Origin: Streptomyces sp. NBC_00250
Lineage (GTDB): Bacteria > Actinomycetota > Actinomycetes > Streptomycetales > Streptomycetaceae
NCBI RefSeq assembly: GCF_036192275.1
Contig: NZ_CP108088.1
Location: 186,001-250,000 of the forward strand
Direction: 5' to 3'
DNA: 64,000 nt
Position 1 is the first letter of the stretch. Every line of letters begins with the position of its first letter. The notes beneath the pieces are model-generated. The model did not search any database. It was not told where the DNA came from and saw only the letters and a program-made list of their open reading frames with translations. Positions 25,454 through 33,373 of the stretch are shown piece after piece. Made by a program: the position numbers and the translations under genes.

Positions 25454-26632
25454 ATGGGTCGTGCACTGGCAGGGGTGGCGGTATTCGCCGTTCTCACCGC
25501 CGGCTGCGCGGCGTCCCCCGATGAGTCGCAGAGCAGGCCGGGCGGTCGCGTTTTCACCGTCGCCGCCGCGGGAGATGTTCTCATCCACCCCGAGCTGGTG
25601 CAGCAGGCCGCCAAGGACGCGAAGAGGTCGGGCAAGGGGGAGGCCGGGCTGGACTTCGACCCGCTGATGTCCGGCGTGCGGCCGGTGATCAGCAAGGCGG
25701 ACCTGGCCATCTGTCACATGGAGACGCCCGTCGGCACACCACGGGGGCCCTTCGAGGGGTACCCGGAGTTCCTGGTGCCGCCGCAGATCCTGACGACGCT
25801 CAAGGACGTCGGGTACGACACCTGCTCGACCGCGTCGAACCACACCTACGACCACGGTCTGAAGGCCGTCACCCGCACCCTGGACACCATGGACCGGGTG
25901 GGGCTCGGCCATGCCGGCTCGGCGCGTACGCCCGAGGAAGCAGAGAAGATCAACATCCGCGACGTCAAGGGCGTCAAGGTGGCGCACCTCGCGTACTCGT
26001 GGGAGTCGTTCCTCAATCCCACGCCCCAGAAGGAGCGCTGGGCCTTCAACCGGATCGGCACGGACGAGATCAAGAAGGCCGAGGCCCGGGCCCGGAAGCA
26101 GGGCGCCGAGGTCGTCATCCTCTCGCTCCACTGGGGCCTGGAGCACTACAACGAGCCGAGCGTCCCCCAGCTGCAGCTCGCCGATCGCATCACGAAGGAA
26201 ACCGGGATCGATCTCGTGATCGGGCACCACGCGCACGTGGTGCAGCCGATCCAGAAGCTGAACGGCACCTGGGTGGCCTACAGCCTGGGCAACCAGGTGG
26301 CCCGGCACTCGACGCCCACGGGGCTGACCGAAGAGGGCGCGATCGGCTGGTTCGAGTTCCGGGAGACCGCCTCCGGGTGGGACGTCGCCGCCCGTTACCG
26401 CACCACTCTGGTGGACATCCCACCCGAGGCGGAGCCCGGGGAGGAGCTCCCCCGGGGCGCCGTCGAGGACCACCGGCTCGTCGATGTCGGGCGGGTGCTC
26501 GCCGATCCGGGTGATCTGTCCGCCGACAGGCTCGCCCGCTACCGCCTCGCCGCCGAACGTACGCGTGGCTTCCTGTTCAACCGGGGGGCTCCGGGAGGCG
26601 ACGGTCTGGCCGAGCTCTCCCCGGAGGACTGA
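25454..26632 (+). CDS. CapA/PgsA-like poly-gamma-glutamate synthesis lipoprotein
   Basis: About 392 residues from ATG 25454; GTG 25430 is an alternative, and neither has a good ribosome site. Lipoprotein signal MGRALAGVAVFAVLTAGC. The calcineurin-like CapA domain follows: AAAGDVLIHPELV, ADLAICHMETPVG, SNHTYDHGLKA, LHWGLEHYNEPSVPQLQLA, GHHAHVVQPIQ, AYSLGNQVA. These carry the metal-binding Asp/Asn/His set. In PGA synthesis PgsA/CapA is the extracytoplasmic subunit needed for polymer elongation or export. Encoded first in the operon, ahead of the HAMP protein, PgsB and PgsC, an order different from the Bacillus B-C-A order. Confidence 0.85.
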   Translation: MGRALAGVAVFAVLTAGCAASPDESQSRPGGRVFTVAAAGDVLIHPELVQQAAKDAKRSGKGEAGLDFDPLMSGVRPVISKADLAICHMETPVGTPRGPFEGYPEFLVPPQILTTLKDVGYDTCSTASNHTYDHGLKAVTRTLDTMDRVGLGHAGSARTPEEAEKINIRDVKGVKVAHLAYSWESFLNPTPQKERWAFNRIGTDEIKKAEARARKQGAEVVILSLHWGLEHYNEPSVPQLQLADRITKETGIDLVIGHHAHVVQPIQKLNGTWVAYSLGNQVARHSTPTGLTEEGAIGWFEFRETASGWDVAARYRTTLVDIPPEAEPGEELPRGAVEDHRLVDVGRVLADPGDLSADRLARYRLAAERTRGFLFNRGAPGGDGLAELSPED

Positions 26633-26657
26633 GCGCCGGCCCCGACCGCGTACCGCC

Positions 26658-26676
26658 GCCGGGCGAACCGCCCGGC
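26658..26676 (+). terminator. Short hairpin between the CapA-like and HAMP genes
   Basis: GCCGGGCG AAC CGCCCGGC, 8-bp stem and three-base loop, 25 bases after the CapA-like stop codon. It could attenuate read-through into the downstream PGA genes rather than end transcription fully. Confidence 0.45.
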
Positions 26677-26772
26677 GATCTCCCCGATCATTCTCGGCAC
26701 CGGCGTCCCGGTGCCCGCCTCGGCACCGCCCCTTCGTGTGCCGCGGCCGCAGGACTTCAGGAAAGAGCAGTC

Positions 26773-29094
26773 GTGACATCGAGCAGTGCCGCGTACTCCG
26801 TACGGGGAGGGCGGCGGCGGATCCGCAGGCGCGCGGACATGCCGCTCCTCGGCGGCATCCGTCCGCCGATCGCGCTCCTGTGCGTCCTGGTCCTCGCTCT
26901 GGCGGGTCTGACGGCCAGGGTGCTCGGCCCCGGCAAGGAGACGGTCGCGCCCAAGGCGGTGCTGTCCTCCCAGCAGTACTTCGCGGAGGACGGCGCCATC
27001 GCCCTGCGCGCCTCGATCGACGAGCGGGTCACGGACCTGCAGCGCACCGCCACGGCACTGAGCGCGGGCAGCCCGGTCGAGCCCGAGCGCATCCTCTCGG
27101 ACCTGGGCCGGACGTACCAGAAGTGGACCGGCACCACCGTGCTGGACCTGGAGAGCGCGGAGGTGCTCGCCACCCGGGGAGAGACGATTCCCCTCGCCTG
27201 GCTGGACAAGGACGTCCTCACCGGCGACAAGGCTCTGACGCCCCGCATGGTGCGGCTGGAGACCGGTGACGTTCGTCTGATGACGATGGCCGTACTCGAC
27301 TGGAAGGACCGGCCGCAGCAGCTTCTGATCGCGTCCAGCAGCCTCTCCGTGCCCGCGATCAACCTCGGCCCGTTCCGGACCATGGCGGTCGTGGCACGGG
27401 GCGGCGAGATCCTCGGCACGGCCGGCTTCGAGCGCGCCGAGGCGCTCAACTCCGACCAGGAACGCCAGGAGCTCTCCTTCCTCCACAAGCAGATGAGCCG
27501 GCTGTCCGACCAGGCGGCCGAACGGACCGAGCAGCATCCCGTCCGTGCCAAGGAGCCGGGCTCGCGCGGCTACCCCGGCGTCAGCGGCACCCTCGTCGGC
27601 GGCGCGTACAACGGCCGGGTGGCCACCGCCGGCTACGCGTCGCTCGCCTCCTCCGATCCCGAGGAGAAGGAGAGCGTGGCCGCCGGACTCGGGCTGACGG
27701 TCGTGGCACTGCTGCCCGTCGTCCAGCAGCAGACCGGCGAGCAGGGGCGTGAGCTGTACGGCCTCGTGGCGGCCGGCATCCTCGTCCTGCTCGGGCTCCT
27801 CGCGGCGGGCGTGCTGTGGGCGACCGTGCAGCGACCCCTCCTGCGGCTGTTCCTCGAGTCCCGCCGGCTCGCACGCGGCGATCTGACCCGGCCGGTCACG
27901 GTTCCCCGCTGGGGGGAGGCCGCCCGCATCGGCGCCGCTCTGGAGCGTCTGCGCCGTCGGCTGAACGATGACGACGACGGGCCGGACGCCACCCCGCGCA
28001 GGCGGATCCGGATCGGCGGACGCGGGCCGCTCGCGCTGACGGCCGCGCTGCTGCTCGTGTGGTGCGTGCCCGTCGGGCTGCTGCTCAACCGTACGGACGA
28101 GTCGGTCAGCGTGCCGACGACCATGGTCAACGACCAGCGCGACCGTACGGATCTGATCGCCGACCGGCTCCGCCGGGCCCTCAACGAGGCGCAGGCCGAC
28201 CTCGTCTCCACCTCCCGTCTGATCGCGGCGGACGACAGCGAGGACGCCACCCGCCTGCTGGAGGACACCCTCGCCAAGCACTCCCGCTATCGGGCCCTGT
28301 ACGTCGTGGACGTGGACGGCTCGGTGGGTGCCCGTGCGGGCTCGGACCCGCATGCCTGGAGTCAGGGCGAGGAGCTGCCGCTGGTACGCGTGTCCGGGAA
28401 GGGCGGCAAGGAGCCGGTCATCCAGGCCGGGGCTCCCGTACCGGGGCACAAGGGCCGCACCCTGGTCGGCGAGATCCGGGTGGAGTTCCTCAATTCGCTG
28501 CTCGCCAGGCCCGGTCTCGGCGAGGTCCGGGTGGTGGACTCCGACGGCCTGACCATCGCCGCCGGCGGCGGATTCCTGGCCTTCGAGGCACTGCCGACCG
28601 AGCTGACCGATCTCGTCCGGGCGGCCGGTGTCCGGGTCGGAGCGGGCCCCGTCGAGAACGCCCTGCTCATCCGTGAAGGGAACGGCGTCACCGTCGCCGC
28701 GGCAGCCCCGTTCTCCGGTGGCGGCGTCACGGCCGACATCGGCTGGACCGTCGTCAGCAGCCAGGACGCCGAGCGCTTCCAGATCGCCCCGTACGAGCGC
28801 GAGGACCGCAGCGTCCTCGCCGGAATGCTCGGGCTGGCCGCGATCATCCTCTGCCTCGGATGGGTCTACCTCGTGATCGTCCGGCCGCTGCGGGCGCTGG
28901 CAGCCGGGGCGGAGCGGCTCGCGGACGGCGACCTGAAGACCGTGCTGTACCCGCGGTACCAGGACGAGGTGGGAGCCGTCGTCCGCAGTCTCGAACTGCT
29001 GCGCCAGCAGGCGCAGGCCCACAGACATCAGGCCCACCGGCCCAGCGACGCGCGCCGGAGCTCGGCGCCCCGGTCCGGCGACGGCGGAAGGTGA
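26773..29094 (+). CDS. Double sensor-HAMP membrane protein of the PGA operon
   Basis: A 773-residue protein from GTG 26773. It is built from two similar modules. Module 1: membrane helix (about 32-52), extracytoplasmic sensor of about 270 residues, helix (about 333-356), HAMP-like QRPLLRLFLESRRLARGDLTRPVTVPRWGEA. Module 2: helix (about 417-437), sensor of about 230 residues with Cache-like ALYVVDVDGSVGAR, helix (about 680-700), and a second HAMP region, VRPLRALAAGAERLADGDLKTVLYPRYQDEVGAVVRSL. No kinase, cyclase or methyl-accepting domain follows. It may sense the envelope or polymer and act directly on PgsB/PgsC. I know of no equivalent in the Bacillus PGA operon. Confidence 0.8.
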   Translation: MTSSSAAYSVRGGRRRIRRRADMPLLGGIRPPIALLCVLVLALAGLTARVLGPGKETVAPKAVLSSQQYFAEDGAIALRASIDERVTDLQRTATALSAGSPVEPERILSDLGRTYQKWTGTTVLDLESAEVLATRGETIPLAWLDKDVLTGDKALTPRMVRLETGDVRLMTMAVLDWKDRPQQLLIASSSLSVPAINLGPFRTMAVVARGGEILGTAGFERAEALNSDQERQELSFLHKQMSRLSDQAAERTEQHPVRAKEPGSRGYPGVSGTLVGGAYNGRVATAGYASLASSDPEEKESVAAGLGLTVVALLPVVQQQTGEQGRELYGLVAAGILVLLGLLAAGVLWATVQRPLLRLFLESRRLARGDLTRPVTVPRWGEAARIGAALERLRRRLNDDDDGPDATPRRRIRIGGRGPLALTAALLLVWCVPVGLLLNRTDESVSVPTTMVNDQRDRTDLIADRLRRALNEAQADLVSTSRLIAADDSEDATRLLEDTLAKHSRYRALYVVDVDGSVGARAGSDPHAWSQGEELPLVRVSGKGGKEPVIQAGAPVPGHKGRTLVGEIRVEFLNSLLARPGLGEVRVVDSDGLTIAAGGGFLAFEALPTELTDLVRAAGVRVGAGPVENALLIREGNGVTVAAAAPFSGGGVTADIGWTVVSSQDAERFQIAPYEREDRSVLAGMLGLAAIILCLGWVYLVIVRPLRALAAGAERLADGDLKTVLYPRYQDEVGAVVRSLELLRQQAQAHRHQAHRPSDARRSSAPRSGDGGR

Positions 29095-29101
29095 CAAGGC
29101 C

Positions 29102-30607
29102 GTGCTCTACCTCTACTTCGTCCTGCTGACCGGCGGGGTGTTCCTGCTGATCGCGGGCATCGTGGAACAACGCAGGCACTACGCCGCCCTGCACACCATC
29201 CCGACCCGGGTGCTCGTCAACGGCATCCGCGGCAAGTCCTCCATCACCCGGCTGTGCGCGGGAGCCCTGCGCGGCGGTGGTCTCGTCACCGTCGCGAAGA
29301 CGACGGGGACGGCCGCGCGGTTCATCCACCCGGACGCGACCGAGGAGCCGGTCTACCGCAAATTCGGCATCGCCAATGTGGTGGAGCAGATCGGCATCGT
29401 GCGCCGGGCCGCCTCGTACCGGCCCCACGCCCTCGTCATCGAGTGCATGGCCGTCATGCCGGCCCTGCAGGAGGTGAACCAGAGCAAGCTGATCCGCTCG
29501 ACCATCGGCGTGCTGTGCAACGTGCGCGAGGACCATCTCGCCGAGATGGGCCCCACCCTGGACGACGTGGCCCGCTCCCTGTGCCGCTCGATGCCGGAGC
29601 ACGGCATCTGCGTGACCGCGGAGAAGGAGCGCTTCCACATCCTGCAGGAGGAGGCGGACGCCCGCGACTGCCGTCTGGTGTACGCCGACCCCGAGTCGGT
29701 CACCGACGCCGAGCTGCGCGGCTTCAGCTGGTTCACCTTCAAGGAGAACGTCGCGATCGCGCTGGCCGTCGCGGAGCTCCTCGGCATCGACCGGCAGGTC
29801 GCTCTCCAGGGGATGTACGACGCCCCTCCGGACCCCGGTGTCCTGTCCGTCGAGCGTTACGTGACGCCCGAGGGCAAGCGGCTCGCCTTCGCGAACGTCT
29901 TCGCTGCGAACGACCCGGAGTCGACGCTGATGAACGTCAACCAGCTGCTCGACCTCGGCGCCATCAGCCGTCCGGTGAACGTCGTGATCAACTGCCGGCC
30001 CGACCGTGTCGAACGCAACGGCCAGATGGGCGAGATCATCCCCGCCCTGCGCCCGGACAACGTGTTCGTCATCGGGCACCCCGCCAAGAGCGCCGTCGAC
30101 GCCATTCCGGCCTCCTGGCGTGACCGGGCGGTCGATCTGGGTGGCGAGCGGCGCCCGGCCGAGGAGTTCATGCCCGCGATGCTCGGCCGGATGTCCGACG
30201 GCGCTTCGCTCGTCGCCATCGGCAACATCCACGGCCAGGGCGAGGAGCTGCTGGAGTACCTCGCGGGGCTTCCGGCGGACGACAGCGATCCCACGGACGA
30301 CCGCGCTCACCCGGACGCCCCTGCTCACGTGGACGTCGGCGGTCAGGTGGACGTCGGCGGTCACACGGGCATCGGCAATCCCACGGCCGGTGCTCGCACG
30401 GTGCCTGTGGTGCCCGCACAGCCGTCCTGGATCGACCCCTATGTCTCGTATCCCCGGGCCTACGAGGAGGCCTACCAGGCCGCCCGGACCCAGGAGGTCC
30501 CCATGGTGCGGATCGTGGACGGGCGCAGCGGGATGGCGGCCGAGGAGGCCTTCGGCTGGTTCCATCAGCCCTCCGACGAGGGCGGACAACCACACCCGCG
30601 CTCCTGA
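29102..30607 (+). CDS. pgsB: Poly-gamma-glutamate synthase ligase subunit PgsB
   Basis: A 501-residue protein from GTG 29102, eight bases after the HAMP gene stop, with GGAAGG as ribosome site. An N-terminal membrane helix (about 3-20) is followed by the Mur-ligase-like ATP site VNGIRGKSSITR (P-loop about 40-48), CNVREDHLAEMG, the KENVAIALAVAELL helix and NCRPDRVERNGQM. It activates glutamate with ATP and adds it to the gamma-carboxyl of the growing chain at the inner membrane face. Bacillus PgsB has about 393 residues; here about 100 extra C-terminal residues follow, with a HVDVGGQVDVGGHTGIG repeat and a conserved-looking WIDPYVSYPRAYEEAYQAAR. Confidence 0.92.
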   Translation: MLYLYFVLLTGGVFLLIAGIVEQRRHYAALHTIPTRVLVNGIRGKSSITRLCAGALRGGGLVTVAKTTGTAARFIHPDATEEPVYRKFGIANVVEQIGIVRRAASYRPHALVIECMAVMPALQEVNQSKLIRSTIGVLCNVREDHLAEMGPTLDDVARSLCRSMPEHGICVTAEKERFHILQEEADARDCRLVYADPESVTDAELRGFSWFTFKENVAIALAVAELLGIDRQVALQGMYDAPPDPGVLSVERYVTPEGKRLAFANVFAANDPESTLMNVNQLLDLGAISRPVNVVINCRPDRVERNGQMGEIIPALRPDNVFVIGHPAKSAVDAIPASWRDRAVDLGGERRPAEEFMPAMLGRMSDGASLVAIGNIHGQGEELLEYLAGLPADDSDPTDDRAHPDAPAHVDVGGQVDVGGHTGIGNPTAGARTVPVVPAQPSWIDPYVSYPRAYEEAYQAARTQEVPMVRIVDGRSGMAAEEAFGWFHQPSDEGGQPHPRS

Positions 30608-30682
30608 CCCCGACGGCCGCCGACCGCCGCCGGCCCTGCCGACCGTCCCGCCCGAACCCGTACCCGCGCCCGGAGCCCCCTG

Positions 30683-31165
30683 TTGACCACCGCCGCCCTG
30701 ACCCCCGAGATGGCCGCCCTGGGCATCGCCATAGGTCTGCTCTTCTCCCTTCTGTGCTACCTCACCACCAACCTCTCCCCCGGCGGAATGATCACGCCGG
30801 GCTGGCTCGCGCTCACCCTCATCGAGGACCTGCAGCGTGCGGCCATGGTCGTCGGCGTCACCGCCCTGACGTACGCGGGTACGAAGGTCATGCAGCGGCT
30901 CGTGATCCTTTACGGCAAGAGGCTGTTCGCCGCGGTGGTCCTCCTGGGCGTCCTGCTGCAGGCCACGGTGATGATCGTGCTCTCGCTCGAGTTCCCGCTG
31001 CTGTACGGCAACCAGACCCTCGGGTTCATCGTCCCCGGCCTCATCGCGTACCAGCTGGTCCGCCAGCCCAAGGGGCCCACGCTTCTGGCGACGGCCTCCG
31101 TCTCCCTGATGGCCTACATCGTCATCGCCGCCGGCCTGCTGCTCGGCGTCATGCCCGCCGCCTGA
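30683..31165 (+). CDS. pgsC: Poly-gamma-glutamate synthesis membrane subunit PgsC
   Basis: A 160-residue protein with four to five membrane helices. The start is TTG 30683, with GGAG seven bases upstream; ATG 30710 is an alternative. The family signature TTNLSPGGMITPGWLAL is followed by YAGTKVMQRLVILYGKRLF and TLGFIVPGLIAYQLVRQ. PgsC forms the membrane complex with PgsB and PgsA/CapA, and is required for ligase activity and probably polymer passage. Length is close to the usual 149. It lies 75 bases after pgsB. Confidence 0.9.
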   Translation: MTTAALTPEMAALGIAIGLLFSLLCYLTTNLSPGGMITPGWLALTLIEDLQRAAMVVGVTALTYAGTKVMQRLVILYGKRLFAAVVLLGVLLQATVMIVLSLEFPLLYGNQTLGFIVPGLIAYQLVRQPKGPTLLATASVSLMAYIVIAAGLLLGVMPAA

Positions 31166-31181
31166 GAATCGAGAACCAACC

Positions 31182-32261
31182 ATGGCAGGGAAGAAGAAGA
31201 CCCGCCCGCTCCTCACGGGCCTCGTGGTCCTCGGGCTCGTCGCCACCTCGGGATACCTCACCCTCGAACTGCGCAAGCAGGAGGAGCGAGGCGTCACCGA
31301 GGTGCGCAACGTCGGGGTGCTCACCGGAGTCCGGGGGCAGGCCGGCACGTCCGAGAAGACGGGCGAGGAGCGGTGGACGCGGCTCGCGAACCCCGCCCGG
31401 AGCGTGCTGCGGGGTGCCGACGGCCAGGTCAAGGCGGTCCTGACCGACGGGGCCCGCACGGCCAAGCTGACGGGCCCGGCGCGGACCTTCGCCGAGCCCG
31501 CCTCCACGGCGTCCAAGGTCTCGACGACGGACTGGGTCCGACTCATGCCCGAACCCTGGGCCAAGGGCGCGGAGAAGCGGAAGTGGTTCAAGGACTGGTA
31601 CGCGGAGTACGCGGGCAGCGAGGAGGACGACATCTTCGCCTTCGCCAACCAGTACGTGGCGGGCGCGCCGCAGCAGAAGGACGAGAAGGGCGTCGTCTAC
31701 GCGGGTGACGCGAACTTCGGGCCGCTGAACACCTCGGGGGCCGAGGGCGGGGATCTGCGTCTCGAACAGTCCGATTTCTACGACTACCTCGGGATCCCGT
31801 ACTCGTTCCGGAACGGCGCCGTCGGCTCGCCGGAGGCCATGCGCGCCCGGTCCCTGGACTGTTCGGGCTACATCCGCATGGTGCTCGGCTACCGCGCGCG
31901 CTACCCGCTGATGTCCTCCGACACCGCCGGGGACGGCCTGCCCCGCACCGCGAACGGCATGGCGCGCTCCGACCAGGGTGTGGACGTCCTGCCGCTCGCC
32001 GGCGTCTCGGAAGGGGACCGCCCCTCCGCCATCGACCAGCTGCAGCCGGGGGATCTCGTCTTCTTCAAGCTCGACACCCGTACCGGACAGCGACTCGACC
32101 ACGTCGGCATGGTTCTCGGCCACGACACCGAAGGACACCTGATCTTCATCTCCAGCCGCGAGGAGGTCAACGGTCCGACGATCGGCGACGTCGGCGGAGT
32201 CTCCCGGCTCGACGGGAACGGCTACTACGCCAAGACCCTGCGCAGCGCGAAGCGCCTCTGA
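31182..32261 (+). CDS. NlpC/P60 hydrolase, candidate PGA or peptidoglycan endopeptidase
   Basis: A 359-residue protein from ATG 31182, 16 bases after pgsC. One N-terminal membrane anchor (about 9-30) holds a 190-residue bacterial SH3-like/unknown region outside the cell. The NlpC/P60 domain has Cys227 in LDCSGYIRM, His307 in LDHVGMVLG, and the third polar residue in HLIFISS (about 319). NlpC/P60 enzymes cut gamma-D-glutamyl bonds; Bacillus PgdS, the PGA hydrolase next to the pgs operon, belongs to the same family. It therefore plausibly releases or sizes PGA chains. Last gene before a strong terminator. Confidence 0.88.
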   Translation: MAGKKKTRPLLTGLVVLGLVATSGYLTLELRKQEERGVTEVRNVGVLTGVRGQAGTSEKTGEERWTRLANPARSVLRGADGQVKAVLTDGARTAKLTGPARTFAEPASTASKVSTTDWVRLMPEPWAKGAEKRKWFKDWYAEYAGSEEDDIFAFANQYVAGAPQQKDEKGVVYAGDANFGPLNTSGAEGGDLRLEQSDFYDYLGIPYSFRNGAVGSPEAMRARSLDCSGYIRMVLGYRARYPLMSSDTAGDGLPRTANGMARSDQGVDVLPLAGVSEGDRPSAIDQLQPGDLVFFKLDTRTGQRLDHVGMVLGHDTEGHLIFISSREEVNGPTIGDVGGVSRLDGNGYYAKTLRSAKRL

Positions 32262-32303
32262 CGCGCGGGGATCGAAGGTGGTGTGGTCCACCTTCTCCGC
32301 CTC

Positions 32304-32349
32304 CCGGTCCGTGGGCCTCGCTCACCCAGTGGCGAGGCCCACGGACCGG
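32304..32349 (+). terminator. Strong terminator of the PGA operon
   Basis: A perfect 18-bp stem, CCGGTCCGTGGGCCTCGC and its complement, with a 10-base loop, starting 43 bases after the NlpC/P60 stop codon. Confidence 0.9.
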
Positions 32350-32515
32350 ACGGGGTCAGCGCGGAGACCCGGGGGGTCCTCTCGTTCATCCGGGCGCCAT
32401 TGGCCCGACAAATGTCGCCCGCTCCGGCGTGGTTGACGCGCGTCGACCGGGCCGTCAGTCTCGGGGGGACTCTCACCCCTGGGTCACCTCGGATCCGTGA
32501 GGCCATGGAGGATCG

Positions 32516-33268
32516 ATGTCCCGACGCCCCCTGCGTTCCCTGCCGCTGCGCCTACTCCTTTCATTTGTCATGATCATGACCGCCTCCCTGGGCGGGGTGA
32601 TCGCCACCGCCGGCACCGCCCAGGCCGACGGCTGCTACACCTGGTCGCGCACCCTCTCCGAGGGCGCCTCCGGCGCCGATGTCACGGCGCTGCAGATTCG
32701 CGTCGCCGGGTATCCCGGCTACGGCGGGGTGCTCGTGATCGACGGTGCCTACGGCCCCGGAACGGCGGCCGCCGTCAAGCGCTTCCAGGCCGCCTACGGG
32801 CTGGCCGCCGACGGTGTCGCGGGCCCCGCGACGTTCAGCAAGATCTACGCGCTCCAGGACGACGACTGCACCCCCGTCCACTTCTCCTACGCCGAGCTCA
32901 ACGACTGCAACTCCACCTGGGCCGGAGGGGCGGTGAGCGCGGCCACCGCCAAGTCCAACGCCCTGCGCACGATGTGGAAGCTGGAGGCCCTGCGGCACGC
33001 CCTCGGCGACCAGAGCATCCGCGTCACCAGCGGCTTCCGCAGCCATGCCTGCAACGACGCCGTCGGCGGCGCCGCGTCGAGCCGCCACCTCTACGGCGAC
33101 GCGGCCGACCTCGGCTCCGGACCCCACTCGCTGTGTCTGCTGGCCCAGCAGGCCCGTAACCACGGCTTCAACGGGATCCTCGGCCCGGGCTACCCCGGAC
33201 ACGGCGACCACACCCACCTCGACCACCGGGGCAGCCGCTTCTGGTCCGCGTCCAGCTGCGGCATCTGA
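32516..33268 (+). CDS. Secreted zinc D-Ala-D-Ala carboxypeptidase (M15A) with peptidoglycan-binding domain
   Basis: A 250-residue protein from ATG 32516, with GGAGG just upstream. Sec signal peptide ending TAQA (about residue 37), then a PG_binding_1 domain (SEGASGADVTALQIRV to VAGPATFSKI), then a peptidase M15 domain. Zinc ligands are His191 and Asp198 in SRHLYGDAADL and His234 in GDHTHLDH, matching the Streptomyces albus G enzyme type. It removes terminal D-Ala from peptidoglycan stems in the wall. It follows the PGA operon but has its own promoter region after the terminator. Confidence 0.92.
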   Translation: MSRRPLRSLPLRLLLSFVMIMTASLGGVIATAGTAQADGCYTWSRTLSEGASGADVTALQIRVAGYPGYGGVLVIDGAYGPGTAAAVKRFQAAYGLAADGVAGPATFSKIYALQDDDCTPVHFSYAELNDCNSTWAGGAVSAATAKSNALRTMWKLEALRHALGDQSIRVTSGFRSHACNDAVGGAASSRHLYGDAADLGSGPHSLCLLAQQARNHGFNGILGPGYPGHGDHTHLDHRGSRFWSASSCGI

Positions 33269-33373
33269 CGACGCCGACACCCGAGGGCGCCCCGTGGGCA
33301 TCCCGACGCGTCGGGCGGCCCGGGCCGGCATCCGCGTTTCGCGTGAAGCAGGTGCGGGGCGGGGCGTTCCGGG

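Noticed and set aside
26539..29097. Minus-strand open frame opposite the HAMP-domain gene
   Set aside because: Antisense shadow with no domain; the plus-strand protein has clear membrane and HAMP structure.
28844..31648. Very long open frame on the minus strand across pgsB, pgsC and the HAMP gene end
   Set aside because: It is antisense to strongly supported genes; high GC leaves opposite frames open, and its composition (runs of Gly/Arg/His/Asp) matches no protein.
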